From: a virus | DNA length: 21,129 nt | Reading direction: 5' to 3' (one strand) | Virus record (IMG/VR): IMGVR_UViG_3300031566_014043 | Coordinates: 1-21,129 of that record | Position numbers and translations under genes: made by a program | The notes under the pieces: model-generated | Database searches by the model: none | What the model was told of the DNA's origin: nothing | The model's input: only the letters and a program-made list of their open reading frames with translations | Shown: positions 1 through 6,895 of the stretch, in pieces | Layout: each line of letters begins with the position of its first letter | Position numbering within the stretch: the first letter of the stretch is position 1

Positions 1-2343
1 TTGCACTGGTATAAAAAATACATGTATACCAGTCGACATATTAAAGACTTATTCATCATCTGTCAGGAAGAGCATCGACCCTTACGAGGTAATCGGATTC
101 ACAATCAGGTATTTTTCCGATATGTTCCTGTGGCTTCCTTTTATGAAGAGGATCTTGCATCTCAAAAGATTGCAGCTATTCAACTGGTAGAAGCAGGTTT
201 GGCCTCAATAATAGAAGCATCGGAAGTGGTAAAATTGCACCGCAACACCATTTCAGAGGCTATGAAGGCCAAGCAATTGTTGGGAATTGCCCATGCGATT
301 AAAGATGATCGCGGCCGCAAACAGGCAATTCATTACACCCCTGCGATGAAGGCCCATATCACAAGGCTTCTTGAGGATCATCCGGATTGGACTGACGCAC
401 AAATTGCCGTGCAGGCGGGGAAGAATCTCAAAAGCAGGGTTTCCCGGCAAGCCGTGGCTCGGATTAGAGTAAGCCATTTTGAGGCTGCCACTAAGCTTTC
501 ACCTCCAAGTAAAAGGGATCTCATGGAGATTGAAGCTATGACACGTCATATGGAGGAGCGGATTACCAAACATGTTCAACTGAGTTTTAACTTCAATGAA
601 GAGCCTGAACTGAAGAAAAAAGTTGATGATTTTGTGGTTGAATCAGCGCCTTATGCCAATTGTGCTACTGAAGAAAAAGCTCTTTCTCAGCTTCAAAAAG
701 GGATGGCTACTCCTTATGCAGGATTATTCTTTTATCACCTTTTTACATGCGAATTGAATTTCAATCAACTTTTCATGGGGTTTAAGTCAGGTGAAAATGA
801 TAAATCAGGTGAAAATGAACAGTATCGTGCAGATGAGATTCTGTTGGCTATTCTTTTTGGCCTTGCTCATGGTCTGCCTTCGATCGAGGCTCACAAGTTG
901 CTGAATCCATCACAATTTGGTCCCCTTTTTGGGATGCCTCGCAGTCCTGATCCGGTTACCATCCGCGGCTGTTTAGAACAGATGGCTGAGCAAAACCTGA
1001 GCGAGTCAATTATTGATAAATTTGCCTTGCAGGTACTTAAAATAGGAGTCATAGATCCGGAAGTATTTTTTGTTGATGGGCATTTTTTACCCTATTATGG
1101 TTTAAGTTTGATATCAAAAGGGTACCATACCGTACGCAGACAAGTTCTGAAAGGTAACGAGATCTATGTAGTGAGCGATATAAGAAAACGGCCTCTGATG
1201 TTTATTACTGAAGGGTGTGAGATAGATTTCAGACCAATCATTGAGAGGATAGCAGATAAGATTATCGGCTATGGTATTGATCGGCCTGTACTTGTCTTTG
1301 ATCGGGGTGGCTATGGGGTACACTTCTTCAGTGAATTAAGTCTTAAGGCCGATTTCGTTAGCTGGGGGAAATATGTTCGTGACGAGGACCTATCTTCTCT
1401 GCCGGATGATAAATTCAGGGTGGGCTTTCGCTGTGGTGGCGGTTGCTATGAGATAGGCGAAATAGACAAAGAGTTGATCGAATCAGCCAGTACAGCCAGG
1501 AAGGAGGGCAGACAAGAGTGTAGTCATATAGAAGTGCGAATGATAGTCATAAGAATGATTGATGAAAAAACCGGTAAAGAGACAGGAAAGAGGTTGTCCG
1601 TATTTACCAGCGCCAGGAATCGGGAAGCATGGAAGGTTGCCTGGTTCATGCTGAATCGGTGGGGGAAATCAGAGAATTTTTTCAAAGAGATAATGGCCAT
1701 TTTTAATTTTGACTATCACCCTGGATATGCGATCTACGAGATGGAAGAGCAGCCGTTGTTTGATAATCCTCAGGTGCATATCATTCGGTCAGCTATCAAA
1801 ACTCTTGAGAAGGAAATCAGGAGGCTTGAGGGTGAGTGCGCCATTTTGCAACTGGAATATCAGAAAAAGGAAAAAGCCAAAATACTAACCAAGATCAAAA
1901 AGATAGAAGCCGAGAGACAGGAAAAGGCAGAAGATAAGGGAGGGCTTGAGAAGAGACTGGAAAAGTTGCCTGCCAAGCTATCGTTAGAATCTCTTCTTGA
2001 TAGTCCAATGAGCTATTGTGATTTAGAGAAAAAGCGTCTCTATGATTTGGTACAAATCATTGCCTATCATGCACGGGAACGCTTGGTTGAAGAATTCAGA
2101 CAATGTTACCCCAGACCGCAGGATGTGAAACAAATATTGGACAAGATAACTCATAAGGGAGGATATGTACGTCTAATAGGTAATACCCTGGTCATATTAT
2201 TGGACTGGATAGAAAGACCAGCCCATCGTCAAGCCGCTGAAAACTTATGTCAACGCATGAATGCGTTAGGAGTCATGGCCCAAGGACGTCTACATCTGCG
2301 ACTCCATTTTGCGGTCGCTCATAAGCCTTTGCTTGGCGTGTAA
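1..2343 (+). CDS. Large DDE-type transposase with N-terminal helix-turn-helix
   Basis: A 780-residue protein, open from the first base of the window (TTG); ATG at 22 is an alternative start and the true start may lie upstream. Residues about 50-160 look like paired helix-turn-helix segments for binding element ends. The catalytic core resembles RNase-H-fold IS4/IS1182/IS1634-type transposases. D359 lies in FFVDGHFLPYYG, D434 in VLVFDRGGYG, and E558 in RWGKSENFF, the usual position of the third acidic residue. Residues about 595-660 are a charged coiled coil. It would cut and rejoin DNA at the ends of an insertion element. The family call is from motifs; I cannot assign a named IS. It is not MuA, which has a different architecture. 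The gene looks more AT-rich than the phage genes after it. It lies directly before a truncated terminase end, so it is probably the inserted element that broke that gene. No terminal repeats could be paired because the left end is outside the window. Confidence 0.8.
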   Translation: MHWYKKYMYTSRHIKDLFIICQEEHRPLRGNRIHNQVFFRYVPVASFYEEDLASQKIAAIQLVEAGLASIIEASEVVKLHRNTISEAMKAKQLLGIAHAIKDDRGRKQAIHYTPAMKAHITRLLEDHPDWTDAQIAVQAGKNLKSRVSRQAVARIRVSHFEAATKLSPPSKRDLMEIEAMTRHMEERITKHVQLSFNFNEEPELKKKVDDFVVESAPYANCATEEKALSQLQKGMATPYAGLFFYHLFTCELNFNQLFMGFKSGENDKSGENEQYRADEILLAILFGLAHGLPSIEAHKLLNPSQFGPLFGMPRSPDPVTIRGCLEQMAEQNLSESIIDKFALQVLKIGVIDPEVFFVDGHFLPYYGLSLISKGYHTVRRQVLKGNEIYVVSDIRKRPLMFITEGCEIDFRPIIERIADKIIGYGIDRPVLVFDRGGYGVHFFSELSLKADFVSWGKYVRDEDLSSLPDDKFRVGFRCGGGCYEIGEIDKELIESASTARKEGRQECSHIEVRMIVIRMIDEKTGKETGKRLSVFTSARNREAWKVAWFMLNRWGKSENFFKEIMAIFNFDYHPGYAIYEMEEQPLFDNPQVHIIRSAIKTLEKEIRRLEGECAILQLEYQKKEKAKILTKIKKIEAERQEKAEDKGGLEKRLEKLPAKLSLESLLDSPMSYCDLEKKRLYDLVQIIAYHARERLVEEFRQCYPRPQDVKQILDKITHKGGYVRLIGNTLVILLDWIERPAHRQAAENLCQRMNALGVMAQGRLHLRLHFAVAHKPLLGV
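5..33. repeat. 9-bp perfect inverted repeat at the transposase start
   Basis: ACTGGTATA at 5-13 and its exact reverse complement TATACCAGT at 25-33 are separated by 11 bases, and the candidate ATG at 22 lies in the spacer. It could be an operator for transposase autoregulation, a hairpin that hides the start codon, or chance. No matching copy was seen at the right end of the element. Confidence 0.5.
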
Positions 2344-2360
2344 TCCATGCACATTTTCAC

Positions 2361-2693
2361 TTGAGAAAAATCGGTCAATTTTGTGGATGTCTGACACATA
2401 CAACATCAAAAGAATCTCGCATTATCCGGCTCTCTCCGCTGGTAGAGCGGGGAATTTTGCGTTTTCAGGAAAATCAGGGAGACCAGGGAGTGCTCATCGA
2501 GCAGCTTTTGGTTTTCCCTACTACTACGGATCATGATGATGGCCCTGATGCCCTTGAAGGGGCGGTCGATCTATTACAGACAATGGCCGGTGGCGGGGCA
2601 CAGGTAACTTCCCGCAAGAGGAATGGCGGGGAAAATAGACTGTTAAGAGGATTCGGGAAAAATGTCAAAAAACTTATCAGGGGTATGGATTAA
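2361..2693 (+). pseudogene. Truncated large terminase subunit, C-terminal remnant
   Basis: The reading frame ends at 2693 and overlaps the portal start by 32 bases. From about base 2394 it encodes TSKESRIIRLSPLVERG, then EQLLVFPTTTDHDDGPDALEG. This is the characteristic C-terminal end of Mu gp28-like large terminases: an RI..L.P.VE.G block followed by QL..FP and a DDGPDAL motif. Only roughly the last 100 residues of a protein normally several hundred long are present. The ATPase (Walker) part and most of the nuclease domain are absent. The transposase gene lies immediately upstream, so the simplest reading is an insertion within the terminase gene, with the junction somewhere in 2344-2400. 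The TTG at 2361 is just the first available start and is probably not used. The role of the intact protein, ATP-driven DNA packaging and genome cutting, is known for the family; loss of function here is inferred. Confidence 0.75.
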
Positions 2694-4404
2694 CCCATCG
2701 CAGTACGTAAAATTCAGCGATGCGAGCCAGCAAAGAAAAACGCTGTCCACCGAGATAGCGACCCGCAGCCGGTCGATTGATTTCGGTTATTTGGCAGGAT
2801 ACCTGCCGGACCCAGACCCGATCCTGCGGGCTACAGGGCAGTCTATTTCCGTATATAGGGAGCTGATCTCAGACGCCCATGTGTTTAGCTGTATTCAGAG
2901 CCGTAAGGCGGGCACACTCTGTAAGGAATGGAGCATTGAGCCTGCAACGAATAGCCGGAAGGATAAATATGCGGCTGACCTGGTCAAGTCTCAGTTTGAG
3001 GCATTGAAACGGCAGATGCAAAGGATTGTCTCCGAGATCCTGGATGCGGTTTTGTATGGCATGTCACCGTTAGAGGTTTTATGGCAGACCGATGGGAACA
3101 GTATCATGGCCGCCGATATCGTCGGTAAACCGCCTGAATGGTTTATATTCGATGAGGAAAATCGGCTGCGATTCCTGACCAGGGGAGACATGATCAGGGG
3201 TGAAGAGATCGGGGAAAAGAAAATCCTCCTGGCAAGGCATCTGGACAGCTATCAGAACCCTTACGGTGAGCGGGTTCTGAGCCGGTGTTTCTGGCCTGTG
3301 ACCTTCAAAAAAGGCGGGTTCAAATTCTGGGTTGTGTTCACCGAAAAATATGGCATGCCCTTCATGGTGGGCAAGGTGCCGCCAGGCACCGGAAGTCCTG
3401 AGCGGGAGGCCCTGGCCGACATGCTTGAAGACATGATCCAGGATGCAGTGGCGGTCATAAACGACAATGAGAGCGTAGATATGAAGGAGAGTGGAAGCAA
3501 GTCCGCCAGTGCCGATATCTACGAGCGGCTTATCCAGGCCGCTAATGCTGAGTCCAGCAAGGCCATTGTAGGCCAGACGCTAACCACTGAGGTAACAGGC
3601 AGCCAGGGCAGCTATGCTGCCAGCAAAACCCACCAGGAGGTCAGAACTGACCTGGTAGAGCTGGGAGATAAGCTGGTTATCGGCACGCTGTCTGAGTTTA
3701 TCCAGTGGGCTGTAGATTTCAATGTTGACGGGGCAGGGTATCCGACGTTTTCCTTTATTGAGGAAGAAGATGTTCAGAAGGATCGAAGCGAGAGGGATAA
3801 AAACCTGATTATCTGCGGATGGAGACCCACTCCTGGGTATTTTGAGAAATCCTACAATATGGACCCTGCCGATTTTACTATTGTGGAGCCATCTCCTATG
3901 GGACAGGGTGCAGGGTTAGCCGGTGGGCAGGGGGCAGGATTGGACGGGGGCAATGGGGCAGGGGAAGACGGGGGGCAGGGGAAGATTTCTCCCGTTGGTC
4001 GAAATGACAATGCGGTACCTGGGGAAACGTCCGGGAGAGCCGGTAATTACTCAGATTTACCGAGCGCTGCGAGCTCTGTTTTTTCTGTGGATAACTCGAA
4101 GGGTAACCAGCAGATATCTTCCTTTGCCGGACAAAGATTTACCCCTGCTCAGCAGGCCATCGAGGACATGATTGATGAAGCGGTTGGTAAGAGCCGGGGT
4201 GCGTTTGATGGTATGTCTGAAGATATTGTCAAGCTGGCAAAGTCATGTTCATCCTACGATGAATTACAGCAAAGGATTCTGGCCGCATATCCTCATATGG
4301 ATATATCAAAATATGAGGAGGTACTTCAGCAGTCCCTCTTTGCGGCTGAAATGTGGGGCCGGTATCAGGTTATTCAGGAACGCAAGAATAGAGGTGCCAG
4401 ATAA
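2662..4404 (+). CDS. Portal protein, Mu gp29-like (DUF935)
   Basis: A 580-residue portal protein of the Mu gp29/DUF935 type, forming the ring at the head vertex through which DNA enters and to which the tail attaches. Family-like signatures include DAHVFSCIQSRKAGT near residue 72, a DAVLYGMSPLEVLW block near 127, KYGMPFMVGKVPPGT near 230, and the TEVTGSQGSYAASKTHQEVRTDL region near 308. The SD AAGAGG at 2645-2650 fits ATG 2662. Its stop overlaps the next start by one base (TAATG), so the two genes are probably translationally coupled. Odd feature: residues about 414-490 form a low-complexity linker. It begins with glycine-rich GAG/GG repeats, and residues 441-449 (KISPVGRND) are encoded by a dispersed palindromic repeat arm. 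The C-terminal segment after this linker (FTPAQQAIEDMIDEAV onward) looks like the normal family end, so the frame survived the insertion. Confidence 0.88.
   Translation: MSKNLSGVWINPSQYVKFSDASQQRKTLSTEIATRSRSIDFGYLAGYLPDPDPILRATGQSISVYRELISDAHVFSCIQSRKAGTLCKEWSIEPATNSRKDKYAADLVKSQFEALKRQMQRIVSEILDAVLYGMSPLEVLWQTDGNSIMAADIVGKPPEWFIFDEENRLRFLTRGDMIRGEEIGEKKILLARHLDSYQNPYGERVLSRCFWPVTFKKGGFKFWVVFTEKYGMPFMVGKVPPGTGSPEREALADMLEDMIQDAVAVINDNESVDMKESGSKSASADIYERLIQAANAESSKAIVGQTLTTEVTGSQGSYAASKTHQEVRTDLVELGDKLVIGTLSEFIQWAVDFNVDGAGYPTFSFIEEEDVQKDRSERDKNLIICGWRPTPGYFEKSYNMDPADFTIVEPSPMGQGAGLAGGQGAGLDGGNGAGEDGGQGKISPVGRNDNAVPGETSGRAGNYSDLPSAASSVFSVDNSKGNQQISSFAGQRFTPAQQAIEDMIDEAVGKSRGAFDGMSEDIVKLAKSCSSYDELQQRILAAYPHMDISKYEEVLQQSLFAAEMWGRYQVIQERKNRGAR
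3925..3981 (+). other. G-tract cluster (potential G-quadruplex) inside the portal gene
   Basis: Seven runs of three or more G occur on the coding strand (3925-3927, 3930-3934, 3946-3950, 3955-3958, 3961-3964, 3970-3975, 3978-3981). The last four have loops of only 2, 5 and 2 bases. They encode the Gly-rich portal linker. Folding potential is inferred from the pattern only. Confidence 0.5.
3982..4009 (+). repeat. Single arm of a dispersed palindromic repeat, in frame within the portal gene
   Basis: Starts AAGATTTCTCCCGTTGG and ends CGAAATGACA. It equals the right arm of the large hairpin at 11131-11164 and is read in frame as KISPVGRND. Related arms occur at 9711-9743 and, in inverse orientation, at 11088-11121 and 15699-15730. 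Confidence 0.85.
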
Positions 4405-5132
4405 TGCCTGCTATTGTTCCAGAAATTATGCCATTCTTGGAGGCCATTAAATTCTGGCAAAGTAAGGTGCCACTCTCCCGGAGTATTTATCTCCAGCTCA
4501 ATGCTGAGGCAAAGCAAAAAGCCTTTAGCATGGCTGGGATTAATAAGCTTGATGAGTTGAATACAGTTTATCAGGCTCTTGGAGACGCAACGAAAAACGG
4601 TATTCAATTCGTAGATTTTTGCGACTCGATAAGAAATGTTATCGAGGATCATGGGTGGACCGGACCAAAGCTCTGGCGTGTATGGAATACCTATCGGACC
4701 GGCCTGCAGGTGAATTACAATGCCGGGCGTTATTCCCAGATGCTTGAAGAGACTGCTGACCGGCCATATTGGATGTATTCAGCCATAAATGATGACCGGA
4801 CACGCCCTGCTCATTTGGCTCTGGACGGAAAAGTTGCCAGGTACGATGACCCGTTCTGGGATCACTTTTATCCGCCTAACGGGTTCATGTGCCGCTGCCA
4901 GGTTATTTCCTTAAGCCTGGAGGAAGTACAGGATATGGGGCTGAAAGTTCAAACCGGTGAGGAGCTGTACAACCGGCCCTATGAGAGTAAGGATAGGGGG
5001 ATTGTGGTTCAGGCCCTATTGCCCGATGAAGGCTGGGACTTAAACCCGGCAAAGATCGGATGGGACCCGGATATGTCGAAGTATCCGCAGGCACTCCAGG
5101 ATGCGTTTGCGAAGTATATGCAGGGGGTGTGA
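4404..5132 (+). CDS. Minor head protein, Mu gpF-like head morphogenesis protein
   Basis: A 242-residue protein of the Mu gpF / SPP1 gp7 head-morphogenesis family. The C-terminal half carries the family signature: YSAINDDRTRPAHLALDGKV (residues 125-144), then DDPFWDHFYPPNGF (148-161) and MCRCQV (162-167). D130, D131, R132, H137 and the CRC pair are the conserved positions. The N-terminal part is helical and family-like but less distinctive. Proteins of this family are made in few copies and bind the portal inside the prohead. The start overlaps the portal stop by one base, consistent with translational coupling. At 242 residues it is shorter than Mu gpF itself but typical for compact Mu-like prophages. 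Confidence 0.85.
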   Translation: MPAIVPEIMPFLEAIKFWQSKVPLSRSIYLQLNAEAKQKAFSMAGINKLDELNTVYQALGDATKNGIQFVDFCDSIRNVIEDHGWTGPKLWRVWNTYRTGLQVNYNAGRYSQMLEETADRPYWMYSAINDDRTRPAHLALDGKVARYDDPFWDHFYPPNGFMCRCQVISLSLEEVQDMGLKVQTGEELYNRPYESKDRGIVVQALLPDEGWDLNPAKIGWDPDMSKYPQALQDAFAKYMQGV

Positions 5133-5139
5133 GAATATA

Positions 5140-5232
5140 GGTAGATAGGCTATAGGAAAAGATAGGCTGTAGGAAAACAGGCTGTAGGTAGATAGGGCTT
5201 TTAGCCTAACAGCCTAACAGCCTATAGCCTAA
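5140..5232. repeat. Intergenic palindromic repeat of the TAGGCTGTAGG family (copy 1)
   Basis: Tandem short units (ATAGGCTGTAGG, ATAGGCTATAGG) on the left face complementary units (AGCCTAACAGCCTA, GCCTATAGCCTA) on the right, around a TTTT-containing loop near 5200. It begins 7 bases after the gpF-like stop and ends with CTTCTTT. The same family fills five other gaps. A long hairpin transcript is likely; its function is unknown. Confidence 0.8.
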
Positions 5233-5307
5233 TAACCTTCTTTAGATTAGTGGACAGTGGTCAGTCGCCAGCGAAAAAACAACTGAACCGCTACCATTAC
5301 CCTATCC

Positions 5308-5328
5308 CCTCCCCCTTGAGGGGGGAGG
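5308..5328. repeat. GC-rich hairpin CCTCCCCC / GGGGGAGG
   Basis: An 8-bp perfect stem (5308-5315 with 5321-5328) with a 5-base loop TTGAG, followed by GATGGCTGGGGGTG. There is no T-run after it, so it is not a clear terminator. It resembles dispersed chromosomal repeat elements rather than phage sequence. Confidence 0.55.
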
Positions 5329-5399
5329 ATGGCTGGGGGTGAATAATATCCGTACGACAAAACCCACGACAAACGTGTTACGAATGGTTTGGTCAGGCG

Positions 5400-5522
5400 A
5401 TGATTGAAAATATAGTGATGCGATTTAGGAAAACCATAATGCGATGGTCATCGATGATGCAAACCGCAAAAAGATTGATGGAGGCTGCCAATCATGGCCG
5501 TCTCGACATGAGGTTAACATAA
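5400..5522 (+). CDS. Possible 40-residue ORF or gene remnant ending LMEAANHGRLDMRLT
   Basis: The frame runs from ATG 5400 to TAA 5520-5522. It ends LMEAANHGRLDMRLT, and a second copy of this ending (LMEAANHGRLDKRLT) is encoded at 5621-5668. Between the two DNA copies two of three base changes are silent in this frame, which suggests this frame was coding. The upstream part lacks a convincing SD and is unrecognised. It may be a real small gene, or the tail of a larger gene broken by the repeats that fill this gap. Confidence 0.3.
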   Translation: MIENIVMRFRKTIMRWSSMMQTAKRLMEAANHGRLDMRLT

Positions 5523-5535
5523 CATGAGTACAGAA
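5474..5535 (+). repeat. 62-bp direct repeat, copy A
   Basis: Runs from ATTGATGGAGGCTGCC to GAGTACAGAA and matches 5620-5681 with three mismatches, offset 146 bases. It includes an ORF end, a GAGG SD-like element and an ATGAGTACAGAA start. Confidence 0.9.
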
Positions 5536-5673
5536 CACATGAAGAAGGGGCTGGCCAAGAGGGCGGTGATTGAGGAACTCGATGGTAGAGGGTCTCCGTT
5601 GCGGCCAGCCCCGCCGCAAATTGATGGAGGCGGCCAATCATGGACGTCTCGACAAGAGGTTAACATAACATGA
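5524..5673 (+). CDS. Possible 49-residue ORF overlapping the protease start
   Basis: ATG 5524 opens MSTEHMKKGLAKRAVIEELDG, and the frame closes at TGA 5671-5673, overlapping the protease ATG (ATGA), an arrangement typical of coupling. The upstream sequence GAGGTTAACATAAC is identical to that before the protease start because of a 62-bp duplication. The first about 22 residues look like a soluble helical peptide. The later part is read out of the frame that seems conserved between the two repeat copies, so a frameshift joining MSTEH... to ...LMEAANHGRLDKRLT is a possible history. No known family is recognised. Confidence 0.35.
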   Translation: MSTEHMKKGLAKRAVIEELDGRGSPLRPAPPQIDGGGQSWTSRQEVNIT

Positions 5674-5681
5674 GTACAGAA
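5620..5681 (+). repeat. 62-bp direct repeat, copy B (carries the protease start)
   Basis: Second copy of 5474-5535. It supplies the SD-like GAGG and the ATG at 5670 used by the protease gene. In the LMEAANHGRLD frame two of the three differences from copy A are synonymous. Confidence 0.9.
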
Positions 5682-6788
5682 ACAGTAACTCAAACACAGG
5701 CCACCGCACCAACAGGACAGGCCCAGACCGGCCAGGAGGAAACTGACTGGGTAGCAGTATTCCGAGCGGGGAAATACCCTCAAGGGGATTATTCCGAGCA
5801 GGATCTCGATGAGATCGTGCGTCGCTATGATCCGCAGGGTGCCCATGAGGCACCGATTTCCCTTGATCATCAGGACAAAGGCCCTGCCCTGGGCTGGGTT
5901 TCACAACTGAAACGGCAAGGGGATCTCCTCTTTGCCAGATTCAGGCAGGTATCAGAGGACTTTCTCCAGGGGTTTAGGGCGGGGCGTTACAAAAAGCCCT
6001 CTGTCGAGATCTACAAAGACTATGAAGGGAAGGGATACCCTTACTTAAGGGCTGTTACCTTTCTTGGAGTACAATCACCGGCGATAAAGGGCCTTCCGCA
6101 GGCCTCATTTTCAGAGGGCGCAGGCCAATATATAACCATAACCTTTCAGGAGGAAGAAGACATGGCAGGAGAGGAATTAGCCAAGCAATTGGCGGATAAA
6201 GACGCGGAGCTTGCCAAATTCCGTGAGGCACAAGCGGTGAAGGATCAAGCCCTGCAGGATAAAGACGCGGAGCTTGCCAGGTTCAGGGAGAAGCAAAAGA
6301 CTGATGAGGAGGCGCTCAAGGCCAAAGACGAGGAGCTTGCCAGGGTTAAGAAAACCACTGAGACGCGAGAGGTCAGCAGCTTTTTCGAAGCCCGGATCAA
6401 GGAAGGAAAGGCCCTCCCCGCCTGGGTAGCTGCTGGCATCGTGGACTTTTCGATGACCCTGGATTCCGGAGCCAATCAGGAGCTGGCTAAATTTGCGGAG
6501 GCTGGCACTGAAGGCCAAACTCCCACGATGAGCCAGCGTGACTGGTTCAAGCGGTTTGTGGCTGGCCTCCCCGCTGTTGTTAATTTTAAGGAAGTCATTA
6601 CCACAGGCAAGGCCCCCCAGGGACAGGGAAGTGGTGACGCAGGAGACAGACTCCATGAGCTTACCGTCCGCAAGATGCAGGAATGCAAGGATTTGAACTA
6701 CAGGCAGGCATTCAGCGAAGTGCAGAAGGAGAATCCTGTCCTGGCCATGAAACACATGGAATCTGCCCCGGAAGCCAATAACAGCTAG
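5670..6788 (+). CDS. Prohead protease with C-terminal scaffold, Mu gpI-like
   Basis: A 372-residue protein of the Mu gpI-type capsid maturation protease family. Residues about 25-150 form the protease: the block APISLDHQDKGPALGWV holds the likely catalytic H67, and RYKKPSVEI holds the likely nucleophile S111, followed by FLGVQSPAIKGLP at 131-143. Residues 165-235 are a strong coiled coil, as expected for a scaffold that fills the prohead and is then digested. The coiled coil has three 21-residue (63-base) repeats beginning KDAELAKF, KDAELARF and KDEELARV. The last part (240-372) is probably the capsid-binding end. The gene lies between the minor head and decoration genes, the standard place. 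Its start is inside the 62-bp duplication. Catalytic residues are assigned by motif position only. Confidence 0.85.
   Translation: MSTETVTQTQATAPTGQAQTGQEETDWVAVFRAGKYPQGDYSEQDLDEIVRRYDPQGAHEAPISLDHQDKGPALGWVSQLKRQGDLLFARFRQVSEDFLQGFRAGRYKKPSVEIYKDYEGKGYPYLRAVTFLGVQSPAIKGLPQASFSEGAGQYITITFQEEEDMAGEELAKQLADKDAELAKFREAQAVKDQALQDKDAELARFREKQKTDEEALKAKDEELARVKKTTETREVSSFFEARIKEGKALPAWVAAGIVDFSMTLDSGANQELAKFAEAGTEGQTPTMSQRDWFKRFVAGLPAVVNFKEVITTGKAPQGQGSGDAGDRLHELTVRKMQECKDLNYRQAFSEVQKENPVLAMKHMESAPEANNS
6148..6153 (+). promoter_or_regulatory. Internal AGGAGG ribosome binding site for the scaffold
   Basis: A perfect AGGAGG lies 8 bases before the in-frame ATG at 6162. It is better than the site in front of the full-length protease gene and sits exactly at the protease/scaffold boundary. 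Confidence 0.75.
6162..6788 (+). CDS. Head scaffold protein from an internal start (Mu gpZ-like)
   Basis: A 208-residue product in the same frame as the protease, starting at M165 (MAGEELAKQLADK) behind a perfect AGGAGG with 8-base spacing. It holds the whole coiled coil with three 21-residue repeats and the C-terminal region, and none of the protease. Mu and lambda also make their scaffold from the 3' part of the protease gene through an internal start, so the layout matches a known scheme. It would give many scaffold copies per protease copy. Expression is inferred from the SD, the domain boundary and the family precedent. Confidence 0.72.
   Translation: MAGEELAKQLADKDAELAKFREAQAVKDQALQDKDAELARFREKQKTDEEALKAKDEELARVKKTTETREVSSFFEARIKEGKALPAWVAAGIVDFSMTLDSGANQELAKFAEAGTEGQTPTMSQRDWFKRFVAGLPAVVNFKEVITTGKAPQGQGSGDAGDRLHELTVRKMQECKDLNYRQAFSEVQKENPVLAMKHMESAPEANNS
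6259..6345 (+). repeat. 63-base periodic repeat in the scaffold coiled coil
   Basis: GATAAAGACGCGGAGCTTGCCA occurs at 6195-6216 and again, identically, at 6258-6279. A variant (AAAGACGAGGAGCTTGCCAG) follows at 6324, each step exactly 63 bases. This is 21 residues, or three heptads, so the duplication keeps coiled-coil register. Confidence 0.8.
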
Positions 6789-6790
6789 AC

Positions 6791-6872
6791 CGTTAGGAAA
6801 ACAGGATGTAGGTAGATAGGCTGTAGGTATTTAGCCTAAAAACCTAAAAACCTATAGCCTAATAGCCTTCTT
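6791..6872. repeat. Intergenic palindromic repeat of the TAGGCTGTAGG family (copy 2)
   Basis: Starts three bases after the protease stop with GTTAGGAAAACAGGATGTAGG, passes through TAGGCTGTAGGTATTTAGCC, and returns as AACCTATAGCCTAATAGCCTTCTTT. The SD AAGGAG of the decoration gene follows. Confidence 0.8.
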
Positions 6873-6895
6873 TCAAAATTAAGGAGAAAAAATAA

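Noticed and set aside
1-2343. MuA-type phage transposase
   Set aside because: The architecture (D359/D434/E558 in IS4-like motifs plus a coiled coil) and its place inside a terminase gene fit an insertion sequence, not MuA.
5308-5328. Rho-independent terminator
   Set aside because: The stem is strong but no T-run follows, and it resembles a dispersed repeat.
5133-5669. Anti-defence or accessory cargo gene in the largest gap
   Set aside because: Only repeats and two tiny ORFs of uncertain status are present.
6177-6755. 192-codon minus-strand ORF opposite the scaffold
   Set aside because: It is a shadow of the repetitive coiled-coil coding region, with no SD and no recognisable motif.
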